Positions 1 through 10,196 are shown, counted from the stretch's first letter. The stretch is 44,950 nucleotides of DNA from Deltaproteobacteria bacterium (GCA_024280485.1 JAJRQB010000080.1:1-44950), one strand, 5' to 3'. Numbers and translations are program-made. The notes: a model not told the origin generated them from the letters alone.

Positions 1-1795
1 ACAGACCGTCGATCAGATCATTCATATCGCGGCTTCCATCCTGCAAATAACGCAGATAGGTTTTACCCTCCTCATCTAGCTTGTCCGCGTAATCCTCCAG
101 CAGCGCCGCGCTGAAACCGTCGATGGCCCGCAGAGGCGCCCTCAGGTCGTGGGAAACCGAGTAGGTGAAGGCCTCCATCTCCCGGTTAGCTAGTTCCAAC
201 TCTCTGGTACGTTCGATAACCCGCGCCTCCAAATCACGGTTCAACTCATGAACCTCTTCCACCGCCCGTTTACGTTCGGTAATATCCTGGATGGTACTTA
301 TAAATAAATGCCTATCAAACATAGGGATATCAACAGCCAAAACATCAACCTTCTCCCCATTTTTTTTTGTAAGTTGGTATTCATCGACGAAATTTTCATG
401 GATCTCACTACGAAAGGTGCGATCTGCCCAGATCTTCATTTTCTTTCGATAAGCCGGATCGGGAAAGGCGCATTTAAAAAAAGCCTCCATATCAGGCCAA
501 TACTCCTTTGGCCAACCCGAAATCTCTTCCATTTTTCGATTTATATAACGCACTTTTTGCCCTGAAAAGGAAACCTGTTCAATCGGGCGGCTATCGAAGG
601 AGGTAACGGCAAGACCGATGGGCAAGTTGTCCATAACCGTTTCAATGAAATCGTTTCTCTCCCGCAACTCTTCCTCGGCTTGCTTACGCTCAGTAATATC
701 CTGAACCGTAAATATCAGCTGGTTTCTCTCAGGCAAGGGAATTCCAGCAAGTAGAATCTGGGCAACTTCACCTGAACTTTTGACAATTGGAAATTCCCAT
801 ACCATGCGCGCTGGATCGCCACTCCTAAGATCGACAGGAATATTCTCTCTAATCTTCTTGCGGAATTCAGGATCGAGAACGGCCAAGTCCCAAAAAGCAT
901 TTAGGTCCGGGATTTTTCCAAAAGACCAACCGGTTATCTTTTCAAATTTGGGGTTCAGATACTGAACTCTGAGATGATCGTAGGTGAGCACGACAAGACC
1001 GATCGGAAGGTAAGTCATGATGGCCTCAATGAATTCATTCCTTTCCTCAAAAGACTCCTCTGCCAGTTTGCGCTCAGAAATGTCGGTAATTGCCCCAACA
1101 TACCTTACCAATTCTCCGCAATTGTTCCTTTCTGCCTCTACCTGACCATAAACCCAGACAATAGAGCCATCGGCGTGCCGAATCCGGTACTCTGACTTGA
1201 CAGGCAGCCCCTCCCCTGTAGCCTGATACCACTCATTGAGGACAGGTTCCCGGTCTTCGGGGATAAGCCCAAAAGTCAGCCCCTCACTCAGGACCATTTC
1301 ACGTGATAACCCGACAATCTCACACCATCGCTGGTTAACATATTGAAACTTGCCTTTAGCATCTGTATGAAAAATACCGATCGGTGAGACCTCTGTCAAA
1401 GTGCTATATAGCGTCCTTTCCTTGCCGCCCTCCTGCTCAAGTCGCTCAGCTTCAGTAATGTCACGCATGCTGATCAGCAGAACTGTTTCATTGTCGATCT
1501 CGATGGGCTTCATCGAGATCTCCACATTTATTAAGATTTCATCAATCCGTTGAACCTGCCATTGAAATACTTGTGGGGTTCCTGAAAGAGCAGCCTTTAT
1601 ATGTTGTTGCTCGGCATCCGTCGAATCCTGCCCGTCCGACTGCACCGACGGTGAGAACTCCAACAAGGAATGGCCAACAATCTCTTCACGCCGCCGCCCC
1701 AAAAGAAGACAGGCCTGCTCGTTACACTCCCGGAACACGCCCTGAAGCAGAAATATTCCAGTGAAAAATCTCTCAAAAATACTGAGGTATTCCAT
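1..1795 (-). CDS. Multi-PAS sensor histidine kinase, C-terminus beyond the window
   Basis: Read on the minus strand from an ATG at 1795, the frame stays open to the left edge for about 598 codons, so this is the N-terminal part of a larger kinase. An in-frame TGA (1799-1801) just upstream and a GGAG-type ribosome site fix the start. About four PAS modules are visible, each closing with a D-I-T/S-E-R-K or similar PAC signature (near residues 110, 245, 385 and 520). A short coiled linker follows, then the DHp domain with the H-box [11 protein letters not shown] near residue 553, where the His is the phospho-acceptor. The ATPase domain is missing because of the edge. There are no evident transmembrane segments, so it is probably a soluble redox or ligand sensor. 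No response regulator is visible here. Family assignment is secure; the signal is unknown. Confidence 0.88.
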   Translation of the reverse strand, partial: MEYLSIFERFFTGIFLLQGVFRECNEQACLLLGRRREEIVGHSLLEFSPSVQSDGQDSTDAEQQHIKAALSGTPQVFQWQVQRIDEILINVEISMKPIEIDNETVLLISMRDITEAERLEQEGGKERTLYSTLTEVSPIGIFHTDAKGKFQYVNQRWCEIVGLSREMVLSEGLTFGLIPEDREPVLNEWYQATGEGLPVKSEYRIRHADGSIVWVYGQVEAERNNCGELVRYVGAITDISERKLAEESFEERNEFIEAIMTYLPIGLVVLTYDHLRVQYLNPKFEKITGWSFGKIPDLNAFWDLAVLDPEFRKKIRENIPVDLRSGDPARMVWEFPIVKSSGEVAQILLAGIPLPERNQLIFTVQDITERKQAEEELRERNDFIETVMDNLPIGLAVTSFDSRPIEQVSFSGQKVRYINRKMEEISGWPKEYWPDMEAFFKCAFPDPAYRKKMKIWADRTFRSEIHENFVDEYQLTKKNGEKVDVLAVDIPMFDRHLFISTIQDITERKRAVEEVHELNRDLEARVIERTRELELANREMEAFTYSVSHDLRAPLRAIDGFSAALLEDYADKLDEEGKTYLRYLQDGSRDMNDLIDGL

Positions 1796-2470
1796 GAATC
1801 ACTCCACTCTATCCAACTCATCAAAAAATAACGGATAAAATAATTCTGTTAGCAGTTCAATCCTATCAAAATATTGAGTCGCCATCCCAGATCTTCACAC
1901 CAGCCAGTACAATACCAATGAGTGAGAGCGGGGCAAAAACCCTGACCAGTCAGAAATTGATTAGAGGAGAAAACGACTATTAGGAGGTGAAGCGTATCGG
2001 GACACTACGTAAAACGTTGGATAAGAGAGGTGAGGGGCCGTGTGAAAATGTCTTGGAACTTGGCCATGCCAAAGGTCACTAAATATCCCCCAATCAAACT
2101 GAGGGATTGACGATTGCTAGCCCCTCAAAGGGGCTTTAACGCAATCGTTAAGTCAAAAAGATTAAAACCGTAATGCCTGGGTGGTACACATTCCTGAAAA
2201 CGACATACCTTCAGGGGCCACCATCAAAACTGGGGGTGGCTGTTGTACTAAATCTTATTCATCACATAAAAAAATCCACGGGACGGCCGAAACTGCAGGA
2301 GAGAGAACAACTACAGCCTTTGTAAGGAGGATCTACCGCCCCGTGGCAATTCAAACTTTGACAGATTTAAACGTTCACCAATACTTCTGCGATATCCTGC
2401 AGACGTTGATACCTGCTAGTCTTCTTAACCAAAACCATACAAATGAACAGCACCATCTATCAGCCTCCGT
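1796..2470. other. Intergenic region with a nested hairpin, no gene supported
   Basis: This 675-base gap separates the histidine kinase from the end of the fatty-acid operon. It contains the nested hairpin at 2110-2148 and further short inverted repeats around 2181-2240 (for example GCCACC/GGTGGC). A plus-strand reading frame at 2181-2507 has no family resemblance and overlaps the end of the acyl-CoA dehydrogenase gene, so it is not called. No convincing sigma-54 promoter was found for the kinase. Confidence 0.6.
2110..2148. repeat. Nested perfect inverted repeat
   Basis: The outer stem ACGATTGC (2110-2117) pairs with GCAATCGT (2141-2148). Inside it AGCCCCT (2119-2125) pairs with AGGGGCT (2129-2135) around a CAA loop. 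Both stems are perfect. Neither side has a run of U, so it is not a typical intrinsic terminator. It could be a bidirectional transcript-end structure, a small-RNA element or a protein site. Confidence 0.6.
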
Positions 2471-4168
2471 CTATGGTTCGCTGGAGTACCGCCCCTTCAA
2501 CGCATAAACATGCTCATGCCAGATTTTGTCGAAACGCTCAGCGTCGGCAATCGGAGCACGGATGATCTCTAGAGCCAGACGCTTCTGTTCTGCGCTACTG
2601 CTCGGTTTGCTGTAGATGTTCAAGGCGTAACGGGACATGTCACGCACCTTGAAGTCGAAGATCTGATCGAGCAGCGCGTCCTCGACCGCGAAGTGCGGTG
2701 CGTTTTCTAGAATGAGCTGCCCGTAGGCGATGAGACAGAAGCACTCCCCCAGAGCCAGCAGGTAGTCGATGTCCTTGGACTGAGATTCGTCCGGGCCGGC
2801 CTGAACCAGCAACTGCCGAAAGGCCTCAATCTGCTCCTTGAACAGGTTGACATTGGGCAAGTCGACTGCGTCGTAGGCGAGTCGGTAGGCGTGGAAACTG
2901 ATCTTGCCCAGGCCGCGGGTCGGTCCCTGATCGAACAGGAAGCTGTCGTCGGCCGCATCATTCTGCTTGCCGATCTCAGGGTACTCGGTGGGGGCGAAGA
3001 GGAAGTTCTTCATAAACTTCACCACCAGCGCCATGTTGACGTGGACCGTGCCCTCCAGTTTGGGCAGCATACCTATCTCATGGGCGACGACCTCGAAGAA
3101 GGGCTCTTTCTCAAAACCCTTGGCGGCGATCACCTCGTGGAGCAGACGGACCACCTCTTCACCCTGGGTGGTCACCTTCATCTTGACCATCGGGTTATAG
3201 AGCAGATAGCGCCGATCCTCAGCAGAAGCCGAGCGCATGTAGTCAGTGGCACGGTCGGCGAACAGACGCATCGCGACCAGACGACAGTAGGCATCGGTCA
3301 GCATCTGGCGGACATGGGGGAAGTCGGTAACATAACCGCCGTAGAGTTTGCGGTTGGCGGCATGATCGAGGGCTTCGTATAAAACATGGGTACCCATGCC
3401 GATCGAGCACCAGCCAAGGTTGAATTTACAGACGTTAATGGTGTTGAGCATGTTGTCCCAGGCCTTTGGCCCGCGCTCCATGATATCTTCATCGCTGATC
3501 GGGTAGTCGTGCAGTGCGATCTCCGCGACGTAGTTCTGCTCGTTAACGGTATTCTTCACACACTCGTAAGTTTCATGTTTTGAATCGGTGGCGAAAAACA
3601 CGTACTCGCCGCTCTCTGCCTGCTTGCCGAACATTGAGGTGATGGCGGCCTCGTTGCCGTTGCCGATATAGTACTTGTGGCCCTTGGCCAGGTAGTTGCC
3701 ATCCTGCTGGGCATGCAGTTCCATTTCGGAAGAGTAGATGTCGGCCCCGTGCTCCTTCTCGGAGAGACCGAAGGCGAAGACCCCACCCTCCTCCAGCAGC
3801 TTCGCGGTTTTATGCTTGAGCGCTTCATTATCGCCCATCCAGACCGGGCAGACCCCGAGCATCGAGACCTGAAAGGTGTACCAGTAGGTGAAGCCGTAGA
3901 ACCCGGCGATTTCAGCGAATGCGGTGTTGCGCGTGGTATCCCAGCGGGAATCTTCAGCGCCGTAGCCGGCCGGGGTCATCAGGGTGGCGAGTACCTGATT
4001 CTCCTGCATAAACTCGACGAAATCGTGGTTCCAGACTTTATCGTGCCAGTCAGCCTTGATCTTCTCCAGTCCCTTGGTCTCGAAGAAGTCGATGACCTTC
4101 TGCATCATCTCGCGGGTTTTGGGGTCGGCGTAGGTACGCTTGTGATTTAAGGGGTTCAAGAGCAACAT
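2471..4168 (-). CDS. Acyl-CoA dehydrogenase family protein, 565 aa
   Basis: This is a flavoprotein of the acyl-CoA dehydrogenase superfamily, which forms the alpha,beta double bond of an acyl-CoA with FAD as acceptor. The central FAD/substrate-binding part includes F-G-L-S-E-K-E-H-G-A-D near residue 134. The segment K-L-E-G-T-V-H-V-N-M-A-L near residue 375 sits where the family's catalytic base region lies. At 565 residues it is longer than short-chain family members (about 380) and resembles the long forms with a helical C-terminal extension. It follows fadE after a 142-base gap in the same direction, with a GAGGAG ribosome site, and is probably the last gene of the fadN-fadA-fadE operon. 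It is clearly different in sequence from fadE, so it may serve another chain length or an unusual acyl-CoA. The exact substrate cannot be read from sequence. Confidence 0.85.
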   Translation of the reverse strand: MLLLNPLNHKRTYADPKTREMMQKVIDFFETKGLEKIKADWHDKVWNHDFVEFMQENQVLATLMTPAGYGAEDSRWDTTRNTAFAEIAGFYGFTYWYTFQVSMLGVCPVWMGDNEALKHKTAKLLEEGGVFAFGLSEKEHGADIYSSEMELHAQQDGNYLAKGHKYYIGNGNEAAITSMFGKQAESGEYVFFATDSKHETYECVKNTVNEQNYVAEIALHDYPISDEDIMERGPKAWDNMLNTINVCKFNLGWCSIGMGTHVLYEALDHAANRKLYGGYVTDFPHVRQMLTDAYCRLVAMRLFADRATDYMRSASAEDRRYLLYNPMVKMKVTTQGEEVVRLLHEVIAAKGFEKEPFFEVVAHEIGMLPKLEGTVHVNMALVVKFMKNFLFAPTEYPEIGKQNDAADDSFLFDQGPTRGLGKISFHAYRLAYDAVDLPNVNLFKEQIEAFRQLLVQAGPDESQSKDIDYLLALGECFCLIAYGQLILENAPHFAVEDALLDQIFDFKVRDMSRYALNIYSKPSSSAEQKRLALEIIRAPIADAERFDKIWHEHVYALKGRYSSEP

Positions 4169-4310
4169 GAGTGGAGTTCTCCTCTAGGTAAAAACCGAAG
4201 CAATAGTTTATAGACAAACGTTAGATCTGCCAGCAGTCCCCTTCTTCATCACCGGGGAGGCCGGGTATGGTGAGCAGTACGGCCCGGATCGCTCATCGCA
4301 TATCTAATTC

Positions 4311-6083
4311 TCAGAAAATATACTTTTCGCTGTCGATGGCCGCTTTAGCCAGGGACCGTTTAGCCCTCAACAAACCGGTCGCATCGTAACTGCCCAGTTT
4401 ATGGATGCCTTCTATAACTGCAGAAACAGAAACAGCTTCGGCCATAAAATATGTGGCTTTCTTAGCTGCCGTGATCAGTTTCTCACTGGCGTCAAATGCA
4501 CAAATTTTAACTATGGAAACAAGATTTCCCTGTTTGGCAGCACTGACTTGTGCATAGGTCTTTTCTGCTCTGAGAACTACACTCTCCAATGCATAGATCT
4601 GTATGGCAACATCGGCAACCGCCATGAGAACTTCCTGCTCGTTCTGCAGCTCATTCTGATAAGTCTGAACAGCAGTGCCGATCACAACAAGGAATAGTCT
4701 CTTCAGATCAACCAACAATGCGTTTTCTTCAGCAAAGACGCCATCACCTGTTGAGGTGTTGGGACCGGCAGCAAGATCATTGAATGCGGCAACAGCGGCC
4801 TCCTGTAGTGGCAGTTCGCCCTTCATCTCCTTGCGCAGGAAAACGCCCGGAATCAGTATCCGGTTGATTTCGTTAGTTCCTTCGTAAATCCGCTGAATTC
4901 GCTCGTCACGGTAGAATCTCTCGGCCGGGTATTCGCTGACAAAACCATAGCCACCGAAGACCTGAAGGACTTCATCGACAACCTCGGCCAGAACTTCACT
5001 GCAATAGACTTTAGCGATAGCGCATTCGGCAGCGTACTCCTCGATCCCTTTCTGATACTCGGCGTAGTAGTTGTCAGACCCTTTGTCGAGGGTGGCCAAT
5101 CGATCATCAATCTGCCCCGCCAAACGATAAACCAGCGACTCCGAAGCGTAGGTTGCTGCAGTCATGTCGGCCAGCTTTTGCTGAATGGCTCCGAAACTGC
5201 TGATCGGGCGGTTAAACTGCTTGCGCTCGTTCGCGTACTTGATCGCTTCGCCGATGGCGTGCTTGGCCATCCCGGTCACCAGGGCTCCCAACTTGAACCG
5301 ACCGACGTTGAGGACGTTAAACGCGATCTTGTGCCCCTTGCCGATTTCACCGAGCAGGTTCTCGACGGGAACCTTGACATTGTCGAAGATTACCTGGGTC
5401 GTCGAAGACCCTTTGATTCCCATTTTCTTTTCTTCGGGCCCGATCGAAACACCTTCAACGGTGCGCTCAACTAGAAATCCGGTGAAATGCTCTTTGTCGA
5501 CCTTGGCAAAGACGGTAAAAAGATCGGCAAAACCAGCGTTGGTAATGAACTGTTTGGTGCCGTTGAGGATATAGTGCTGTTCATCCTCTGAAAGAACCGC
5601 ATTCGTAGTTGCGCTTAAGGCATCACTGCCAGAACCGGGCTCGGTCAGACAGTAGGCGGCCATCCACTCCCCGGAGATGATTTTTTCAAGATATTGCCTT
5701 TTCTGCGCGTCGGTGCCGTAGTAAACCAATGGTAGAGTACCGATCCCGTTGTGTGCCAGGTAGGCAACAGCAAAGGAACCGCCTGGTGCAATCTTTTCCG
5801 TCACCAGCATACTGGTCGCCTTATCCAGATCGAGACCACCGAATTCCTCTGGGGCATCGATCATCAACAGACCCAACTCTCCGGCTTTTTTCAGGGTCTC
5901 GACCACCAGAGCAAAGTTCTGCTGATCGATTTCTTCTATCTTCGGCAGCACTTCATTGGTTATGAACTGCTCAGTGGTCGCGGCGATCTGCCGCTGCTCA
6001 TCGGAAAAATCTTCCGGGGAAAAGATATCCCCACACACGCTCTCGCTGACCAGAAACTCGCCACCCTTGTAGACTTTTGCCAT
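4311..6083 (-). CDS. fadE: Acyl-CoA dehydrogenase FadE, 590 aa
   Basis: This enzyme catalyses the first step of beta-oxidation, acyl-CoA to trans-2-enoyl-CoA, passing electrons to electron-transfer flavoprotein. Recognisable signatures are C-L-T-E-P-G-S-G-S-D-A near residue 145 (FAD/acyl-CoA binding), F-I-T-N-A-G near 175 and Y-E-G-T-N-E-I-N-R near residue 410, the usual family active-site region. The length and C-terminal helical extension match the FadE partner of FadN and FadA known from Bacillus subtilis (about 590 residues). It lies 36 bases after fadA and is therefore probably cotranscribed from the sigma-54 promoter ahead of fadN. A GGGG ribosome site precedes the ATG. Confidence 0.9.
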   Translation of the reverse strand: MAKVYKGGEFLVSESVCGDIFSPEDFSDEQRQIAATTEQFITNEVLPKIEEIDQQNFALVVETLKKAGELGLLMIDAPEEFGGLDLDKATSMLVTEKIAPGGSFAVAYLAHNGIGTLPLVYYGTDAQKRQYLEKIISGEWMAAYCLTEPGSGSDALSATTNAVLSEDEQHYILNGTKQFITNAGFADLFTVFAKVDKEHFTGFLVERTVEGVSIGPEEKKMGIKGSSTTQVIFDNVKVPVENLLGEIGKGHKIAFNVLNVGRFKLGALVTGMAKHAIGEAIKYANERKQFNRPISSFGAIQQKLADMTAATYASESLVYRLAGQIDDRLATLDKGSDNYYAEYQKGIEEYAAECAIAKVYCSEVLAEVVDEVLQVFGGYGFVSEYPAERFYRDERIQRIYEGTNEINRILIPGVFLRKEMKGELPLQEAAVAAFNDLAAGPNTSTGDGVFAEENALLVDLKRLFLVVIGTAVQTYQNELQNEQEVLMAVADVAIQIYALESVVLRAEKTYAQVSAAKQGNLVSIVKICAFDASEKLITAAKKATYFMAEAVSVSAVIEGIHKLGSYDATGLLRAKRSLAKAAIDSEKYIF

Positions 6084-6119
6084 AATTTAAACCCCGACAC
6101 GCTAAATGAATTGTTTGTT

Positions 6120-7292
6120 TTAAATTTTTTCAAAAATTCCGGCTGCACCCATACCGAGACCGATACACATGGAGACCATGCCGTACCGGGTGTCCGTACG
6201 GCGCATCTCGGAGAGCAGCGTGGCGGTGAGCTTGGAACCGGTCGCTCCCAGTGGATGCCCCAGGGCGATGGCGCCACCGTTGACATTGATGATTTCCTTG
6301 TTCAGCCCCAATTCCTTGGCGACCGCCAGTGCTTGTGCAGCGAAGGCTTCATTGAGCTCGTAAAGACCAATATCTTCCTGCTTGAGGCCAGCGGCCTTCA
6401 GAGCGGCGGGAATCGCTTCGACTGGGCCAATCCCCATGATTTCTGGCGGCACACCGCAAACGGCAAACCCGGCAAAACGAGCGATGGGATCCTTGCCGAT
6501 TCTCTTCAGGTAAGCCTCGGAAACTACCAGTACTGCGGCAGCACCATCGGTCATCTGCGAGGTATTGCCAGCGGTGACTCTGCCTTTAAGTTTAAAAACC
6601 GGCTTGAGTTTGGCCAAAGATGCAGCGGTGGTAGCAGCGCGAACGCCGTCGTCGGCAGAGACCAGTCCGGTCTTCTTCTGCATGACCCCATCCACCAGAG
6701 CGGCATACTCAACTTCAACCGGAATGATTTCGTCGCTGAATTTGCCTGCGGCGATCGCTACGGCAGCTTTCTGGTGACTGGCGGCGCCGAAGGCATCCAT
6801 TTCCTCACGTTCGATGCCGTATTTCTCCGCCACCAGCTCGGCGGTCATTCCCATACCGGTGAAGGCTTCAGGATAGTTCGCGACCAGATCCGGGTTGGGG
6901 GCAAACTTGTTGCCACCCAAAGGAACGCAAGTCATCGACTCGGTACCACCGGCGATCAGGCAGTCGGCCTGACCCGCGTTGATCTTCTCGGCTGCCAGAG
7001 CGATGCTCTGCAGACCGGAGGAGCAGAGACGGTTGATGGTCATACCGGGAACCTGATAGGGCAGTCCCGCTTTAAGCGAAGCGACTCGCGCAACGTCCCA
7101 ACCCGCTTCTGCTTCGGGGAAAGCGCAGCCAAGGATCACATCCTCGACATCCATGGGATCGATCGCGGTACGCTCGACCAACCCCTTGATTGCCGCAGCA
7201 GCCAAATCATCGGGACGCACGCTCTTGAAATTACCTTTATAAGCCCGGCAGGCGGGTGTTCTGAAGGCAGCCAGAATATATGCTTTACTCAT
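6120..7292 (-). CDS. fadA: Acetyl-CoA C-acyltransferase (3-ketoacyl-CoA thiolase), 390 aa
   Basis: Thiolase carries out the last step of beta-oxidation, cleaving 3-ketoacyl-CoA with CoA to give acetyl-CoA and a shortened acyl-CoA. The nucleophilic cysteine is Cys90 in N-R-L-C-S-S-G-L-Q-S. The His of G-G-A-I-A-L-G-H-P-L-G-A near residue 346 and the Cys of S-M-C-I-G-L-G-M-G near residue 376 complete the catalytic set, so the enzyme should be active. Length is normal for the family. It starts 15 bases after fadN with a strong AAGGGGAG ribosome site. The gene order fadN-fadA-fadE is that of the classical multienzyme operon. Direction (degradative rather than biosynthetic) is inferred from these neighbours. 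Confidence 0.95.
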   Translation of the reverse strand: MSKAYILAAFRTPACRAYKGNFKSVRPDDLAAAAIKGLVERTAIDPMDVEDVILGCAFPEAEAGWDVARVASLKAGLPYQVPGMTINRLCSSGLQSIALAAEKINAGQADCLIAGGTESMTCVPLGGNKFAPNPDLVANYPEAFTGMGMTAELVAEKYGIEREEMDAFGAASHQKAAVAIAAGKFSDEIIPVEVEYAALVDGVMQKKTGLVSADDGVRAATTAASLAKLKPVFKLKGRVTAGNTSQMTDGAAAVLVVSEAYLKRIGKDPIARFAGFAVCGVPPEIMGIGPVEAIPAALKAAGLKQEDIGLYELNEAFAAQALAVAKELGLNKEIINVNGGAIALGHPLGATGSKLTATLLSEMRRTDTRYGMVSMCIGLGMGAAGIFEKI

Positions 7293-7307
7293 GTTTATGT
7301 TCTCCCC

Positions 7308-9677
7308 TTAGTTTCTTAGGACCTTGCCGGTCTTCAGCATGTTTTCGATCCGTGCGACGGTCTTGTCATTGCCACACAGTTTGAGGAAATTCTCACGCTC
7401 CAGATCGAGCAGATACTGCTCGCTGATCAGGGTGCCTGCAGGAACATCGCCGCCGGTGATCACTTCGGCGATGCTGCTGCCGAGTTCCATCTCGTACTCG
7501 CTGATAAAACCGCCAACCTGCATAGTGTAGAGCTGGCTCTTGAGCACCGCACCAACGTCACGGCCGGGCGCTTTGAGGTTTTGCGGTGGCTGCGAAGGAC
7601 GATATGTGGCAGACAGCGACAGTACCCTCTGCTTGGCATCGGCGATCAGTCGGTCGATGTCCATGGTGACCGCATCGCCGGGGCGCATATAGTTCATCCC
7701 TTCGAGTTCGGCGGCCGCTCCGGAGACTTTGCCCATCAAGATGTTCTGGAAGTGTTTGCTGATAAAGGGGGTCACATCAGTGCGATAGGCAGACGCTTTT
7801 TCAATGGCGCGAAGCGCAAGCTCCTTGGTGCCACCACCGGCCGGCAGCAGGCCGACCCCGATCTCGACCAGGCCCATGAAGGTTTCCGCGTGGGCGTTGA
7901 TTACATCGGCATGCAGCGCTACTTCGGCACCGCCGCCCAGAACCATACCGAAGGGCGCGGCGACCACCGGGACGCTGGCATATTTCATCCCCATCAAGGC
8001 ATTCTGCAACCGGATGATCAGTTCTTCGATCTTGTTCAGTTCTTTGGCCTTGATCGCCTCGAGGAAGTAGGCCAGGTTGGCGCCGGCAGAGAAGGCACTG
8101 CCTTGGTTACCGACCACCAAGCCAACCCCACCTGCTTCGGCGCGTGCAACTGCCTTTTCGATCATCTCGATGGTGCCCAAGTCGATGGCGTTCATCTTGG
8201 AGTGGAACTCAAGGCAGATGACGCCATCACCGATATCGTGAATCGACGCGTCCTGGTTGCCTTCCAATACCGAACCGGCCTGACGCAGTCTATTCAGGTT
8301 AATCTGGCTGGCTGACACCGGGATCTCTTCATACTTGCCGGAGACCAGATTCAGTGCGAACTTTTTGCCTCCTTCACTCTTGTAGAAGGACTCGATCTCC
8401 CGCATAGCCGCAGGAACAACAACACCGTCGCTTTCGGCGCGTACGACGAACTGCTGCACACCGATGGCGTCGAGCATCTCGAAGGGACCAATCTCCCAAC
8501 CGAAGCCCCACTTCATAGCGTTATCGACATTAATCACGTCGTCGGAAATTTCCGGGATCCGGTTGAAGCTGTAGATCAAGGTATCGCGCAGGTTGCGCCA
8601 GACAAACTCGGCCGCTTTATCGTCACCGTTAACGGCAGCCTTAACCTTGGCAGCCGCGTCACCAGCCTTCTTCGCCACTTTAACCGAGCCGAATTTTGGG
8701 ACCTGGGGAGCCCGATACTCGCCGGTTTGATAATCGTAGTAGTGGATGCCGTCCTTCTCCTTCTTGAAAAAACCCTGTTTGGCTTTCTGGCCAAATAGAC
8801 CTTTTTCGATCATCGCTGAGTAGAAATCGGGGACTTGGAACATCTGCCGTTCTTCGTCGTTCGACAAAAGTTCAAAGCTATTCCTGCAGACGTGCGCCAT
8901 GGTGTCGTTACCGACCAGGTCGCAAGTACGAAAGATGGCGCTCTTGGGTCGCGCACTCGAAGGACCGGAAGCAGCGTCGGCCTCTTCGACGGTCAGGTCG
9001 AGATCGACCAGGTGTCGCATGGCATTAAACATGTTGTAGACACCGATTCGGTTGGCGACGAAGTTCGGGGTGTCCTTGCCGTAGACGATCCCCTTGCCGA
9101 GTCGCTTGCTGCCGAACTCGGACATGAAGGAGACAACCTCGGGATCGGTATACCTTGAAGGGACGATTTCCAACAGGCGCAGGAATCGCGGCGGATTGAA
9201 AAAATGGGTGACGAGGAAATTCTTGCGATGCTGCTCAGGCAGCAGTTCGGCCATCTCGTTGACCGACAGACCGCTGGTATTGGTCGAAAGGATGGTCCCC
9301 TCGGTCAGGTTAGGCAGGATCTTTTCGGTGATCAAACTCTTCTTGATCGCCATGTTCTCGACCACAACCTCGACCACCCAGTCGCAGCTACTGATTTTCT
9401 CCATGTGGTCTTCGAAGTTACCGACACTGACCTGTGCAGCAAAATCTTTGAGATAGAAACCCTTGCCCTTGATGGCTCCTTGCTTACCCTGGATCGCATA
9501 TCGGTTACGTACTTCCGGACTTCCAAGAGTCAGACCTTTAGCTTGTTCCGCATCACTCAGTTCCTTGGGTACCATGTCGAGCAGTAGAACATCCAACCCA
9601 GCATTTGCTAGATGGGCAGCTATTGTTGCCCCCATTACACCTGCACCGAGCACAGATACCCGCTTAATCTGTTTCAT
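7308..9677 (-). CDS. fadN: Fused 3-hydroxyacyl-CoA dehydrogenase / enoyl-CoA hydratase, 789 aa
   Basis: This bifunctional protein performs the two middle steps of beta-oxidation, hydration of enoyl-CoA and NAD-dependent oxidation of 3-hydroxyacyl-CoA. The dehydrogenase comes first, as in Bacillus FadN and opposite to E. coli FadB: a Rossmann motif G-A-G-V-M-G at residues 11-16, T-H-F-F-N-P-P near 175, then the helical dehydrogenase C-terminal domains. The crotonase-like domain occupies about residues 480-660, with F-S-A-G-A-N-L and the oxyanion-loop-like G-M-V-L-G-G-G-A-E. The length (789) is that of FadN. It is the first gene of the operon, with a GGAGG ribosome site 7 bases before the ATG. 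A -24/-12 promoter at 9830-9846 and a tandem dyad at 9962-10000 lie upstream. Confidence 0.93.
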   Translation of the reverse strand: MKQIKRVSVLGAGVMGATIAAHLANAGLDVLLLDMVPKELSDAEQAKGLTLGSPEVRNRYAIQGKQGAIKGKGFYLKDFAAQVSVGNFEDHMEKISSCDWVVEVVVENMAIKKSLITEKILPNLTEGTILSTNTSGLSVNEMAELLPEQHRKNFLVTHFFNPPRFLRLLEIVPSRYTDPEVVSFMSEFGSKRLGKGIVYGKDTPNFVANRIGVYNMFNAMRHLVDLDLTVEEADAASGPSSARPKSAIFRTCDLVGNDTMAHVCRNSFELLSNDEERQMFQVPDFYSAMIEKGLFGQKAKQGFFKKEKDGIHYYDYQTGEYRAPQVPKFGSVKVAKKAGDAAAKVKAAVNGDDKAAEFVWRNLRDTLIYSFNRIPEISDDVINVDNAMKWGFGWEIGPFEMLDAIGVQQFVVRAESDGVVVPAAMREIESFYKSEGGKKFALNLVSGKYEEIPVSASQINLNRLRQAGSVLEGNQDASIHDIGDGVICLEFHSKMNAIDLGTIEMIEKAVARAEAGGVGLVVGNQGSAFSAGANLAYFLEAIKAKELNKIEELIIRLQNALMGMKYASVPVVAAPFGMVLGGGAEVALHADVINAHAETFMGLVEIGVGLLPAGGGTKELALRAIEKASAYRTDVTPFISKHFQNILMGKVSGAAAELEGMNYMRPGDAVTMDIDRLIADAKQRVLSLSATYRPSQPPQNLKAPGRDVGAVLKSQLYTMQVGGFISEYEMELGSSIAEVITGGDVPAGTLISEQYLLDLERENFLKLCGNDKTVARIENMLKTGKVLRN

Positions 9678-9829
9678 AATTCATCCTCCAGATTGTTCCT
9701 AATTTGTGTACTTCTATTCGCGTTAACGGATTAAATTAATGCTAATTGGCATCAAGCCACTTCTTCCCCTTCAAAAAATCTCTATTTGAGACATGGGAAC
9801 CCCATAGAGTCAGATACAGACAGCTACCT

Positions 9830-9846
9830 TAGCAAGAAGCGTACCT
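9830..9846 (-). promoter_or_regulatory. Sigma-54 promoter of the fad operon
   Basis: On the minus strand the sequence reads AGGTACGCTTCTTGCTA. GG and GC are 12 bases apart, as in the -24/-12 consensus (TGGCACG-N4-TTGCW). The fadN start lies about 150 bases downstream. Confidence 0.75.
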
Positions 9847-9961
9847 CACTGAAACAATACCCGTACACATCACCAAGTAGCTGTTATATATGGATTTTCT
9901 GGTAGCGCCGAGACATTCAGACGCGACAAAATAGACCTGACACACTCAAGAGCAGGCATGC

Positions 9962-10000
9962 CGATGATAGTTTTCATCAGTTTGATTGACGATGGCATTG
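9962..10000. promoter_or_regulatory. Tandem activator dyad upstream of the fad promoter
   Basis: The first dyad is CGATGATAGTTTTCATCA (9962-9979). A second, weaker copy beginning TGATTGACG starts at 9983, with a 3-base spacer here instead of the usual 4. It lies about 118 bp from the -24 GG, a normal distance for a sigma-54 enhancer. It matches the elements at 15258, 22761, 30000, 35305 and 42308. Confidence 0.65.
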
Positions 10001-10138
10001 CGCAACTACTATTCCACGTGGTTACCAGGACAATAGAAACGAGCTAGACAGTGGGGGGGGTGTCACATAAGACGACAGTAAATGCAGTAGAGAGATTCAA
10101 CCAAAGGAGGTAGGGACTATTGAGAGGACGCCCAAAGA

Positions 10139-10169
10139 GACCGTCTGAACAATAACTGTCCTGACGGTC
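10139..10169 (-). terminator. Possible glyA transcript-end hairpin
   Basis: GACCGTC (10139-10145) pairs with GACGGTC (10163-10169), about 30 bases after the glyA stop on the minus strand. There is no strong U run, so this is only a weak terminator candidate. Confidence 0.35.
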
Positions 10170-10196
10170 GATCGAAATTATTTACTAATAAAAGGG

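Larger units (their letters stand above)
9678..10196. other. Regulatory intergenic region between glyA and fadN
   Basis: This 519-base gap carries the sigma-54 promoter (9830-9846) and activator-type dyads (9962-10000) for the fad operon, plus a possible transcript-end hairpin for glyA at 10139-10169. No open frame here looks like a gene. Confidence 0.7.

Noticed and set aside
2181-2507. Plus-strand open frame of 108 codons after the fad operon
   Set aside because: No family resemblance; its 3' end overlaps the acyl-CoA dehydrogenase gene on the other strand and it covers inverted repeats.
5751-7319. Long plus-strand open frame (522 codons) opposite fadE and fadA
   Set aside because: It is antisense to two certain genes, has low-complexity composition typical of a complementary-strand shadow, and no recognisable domain.
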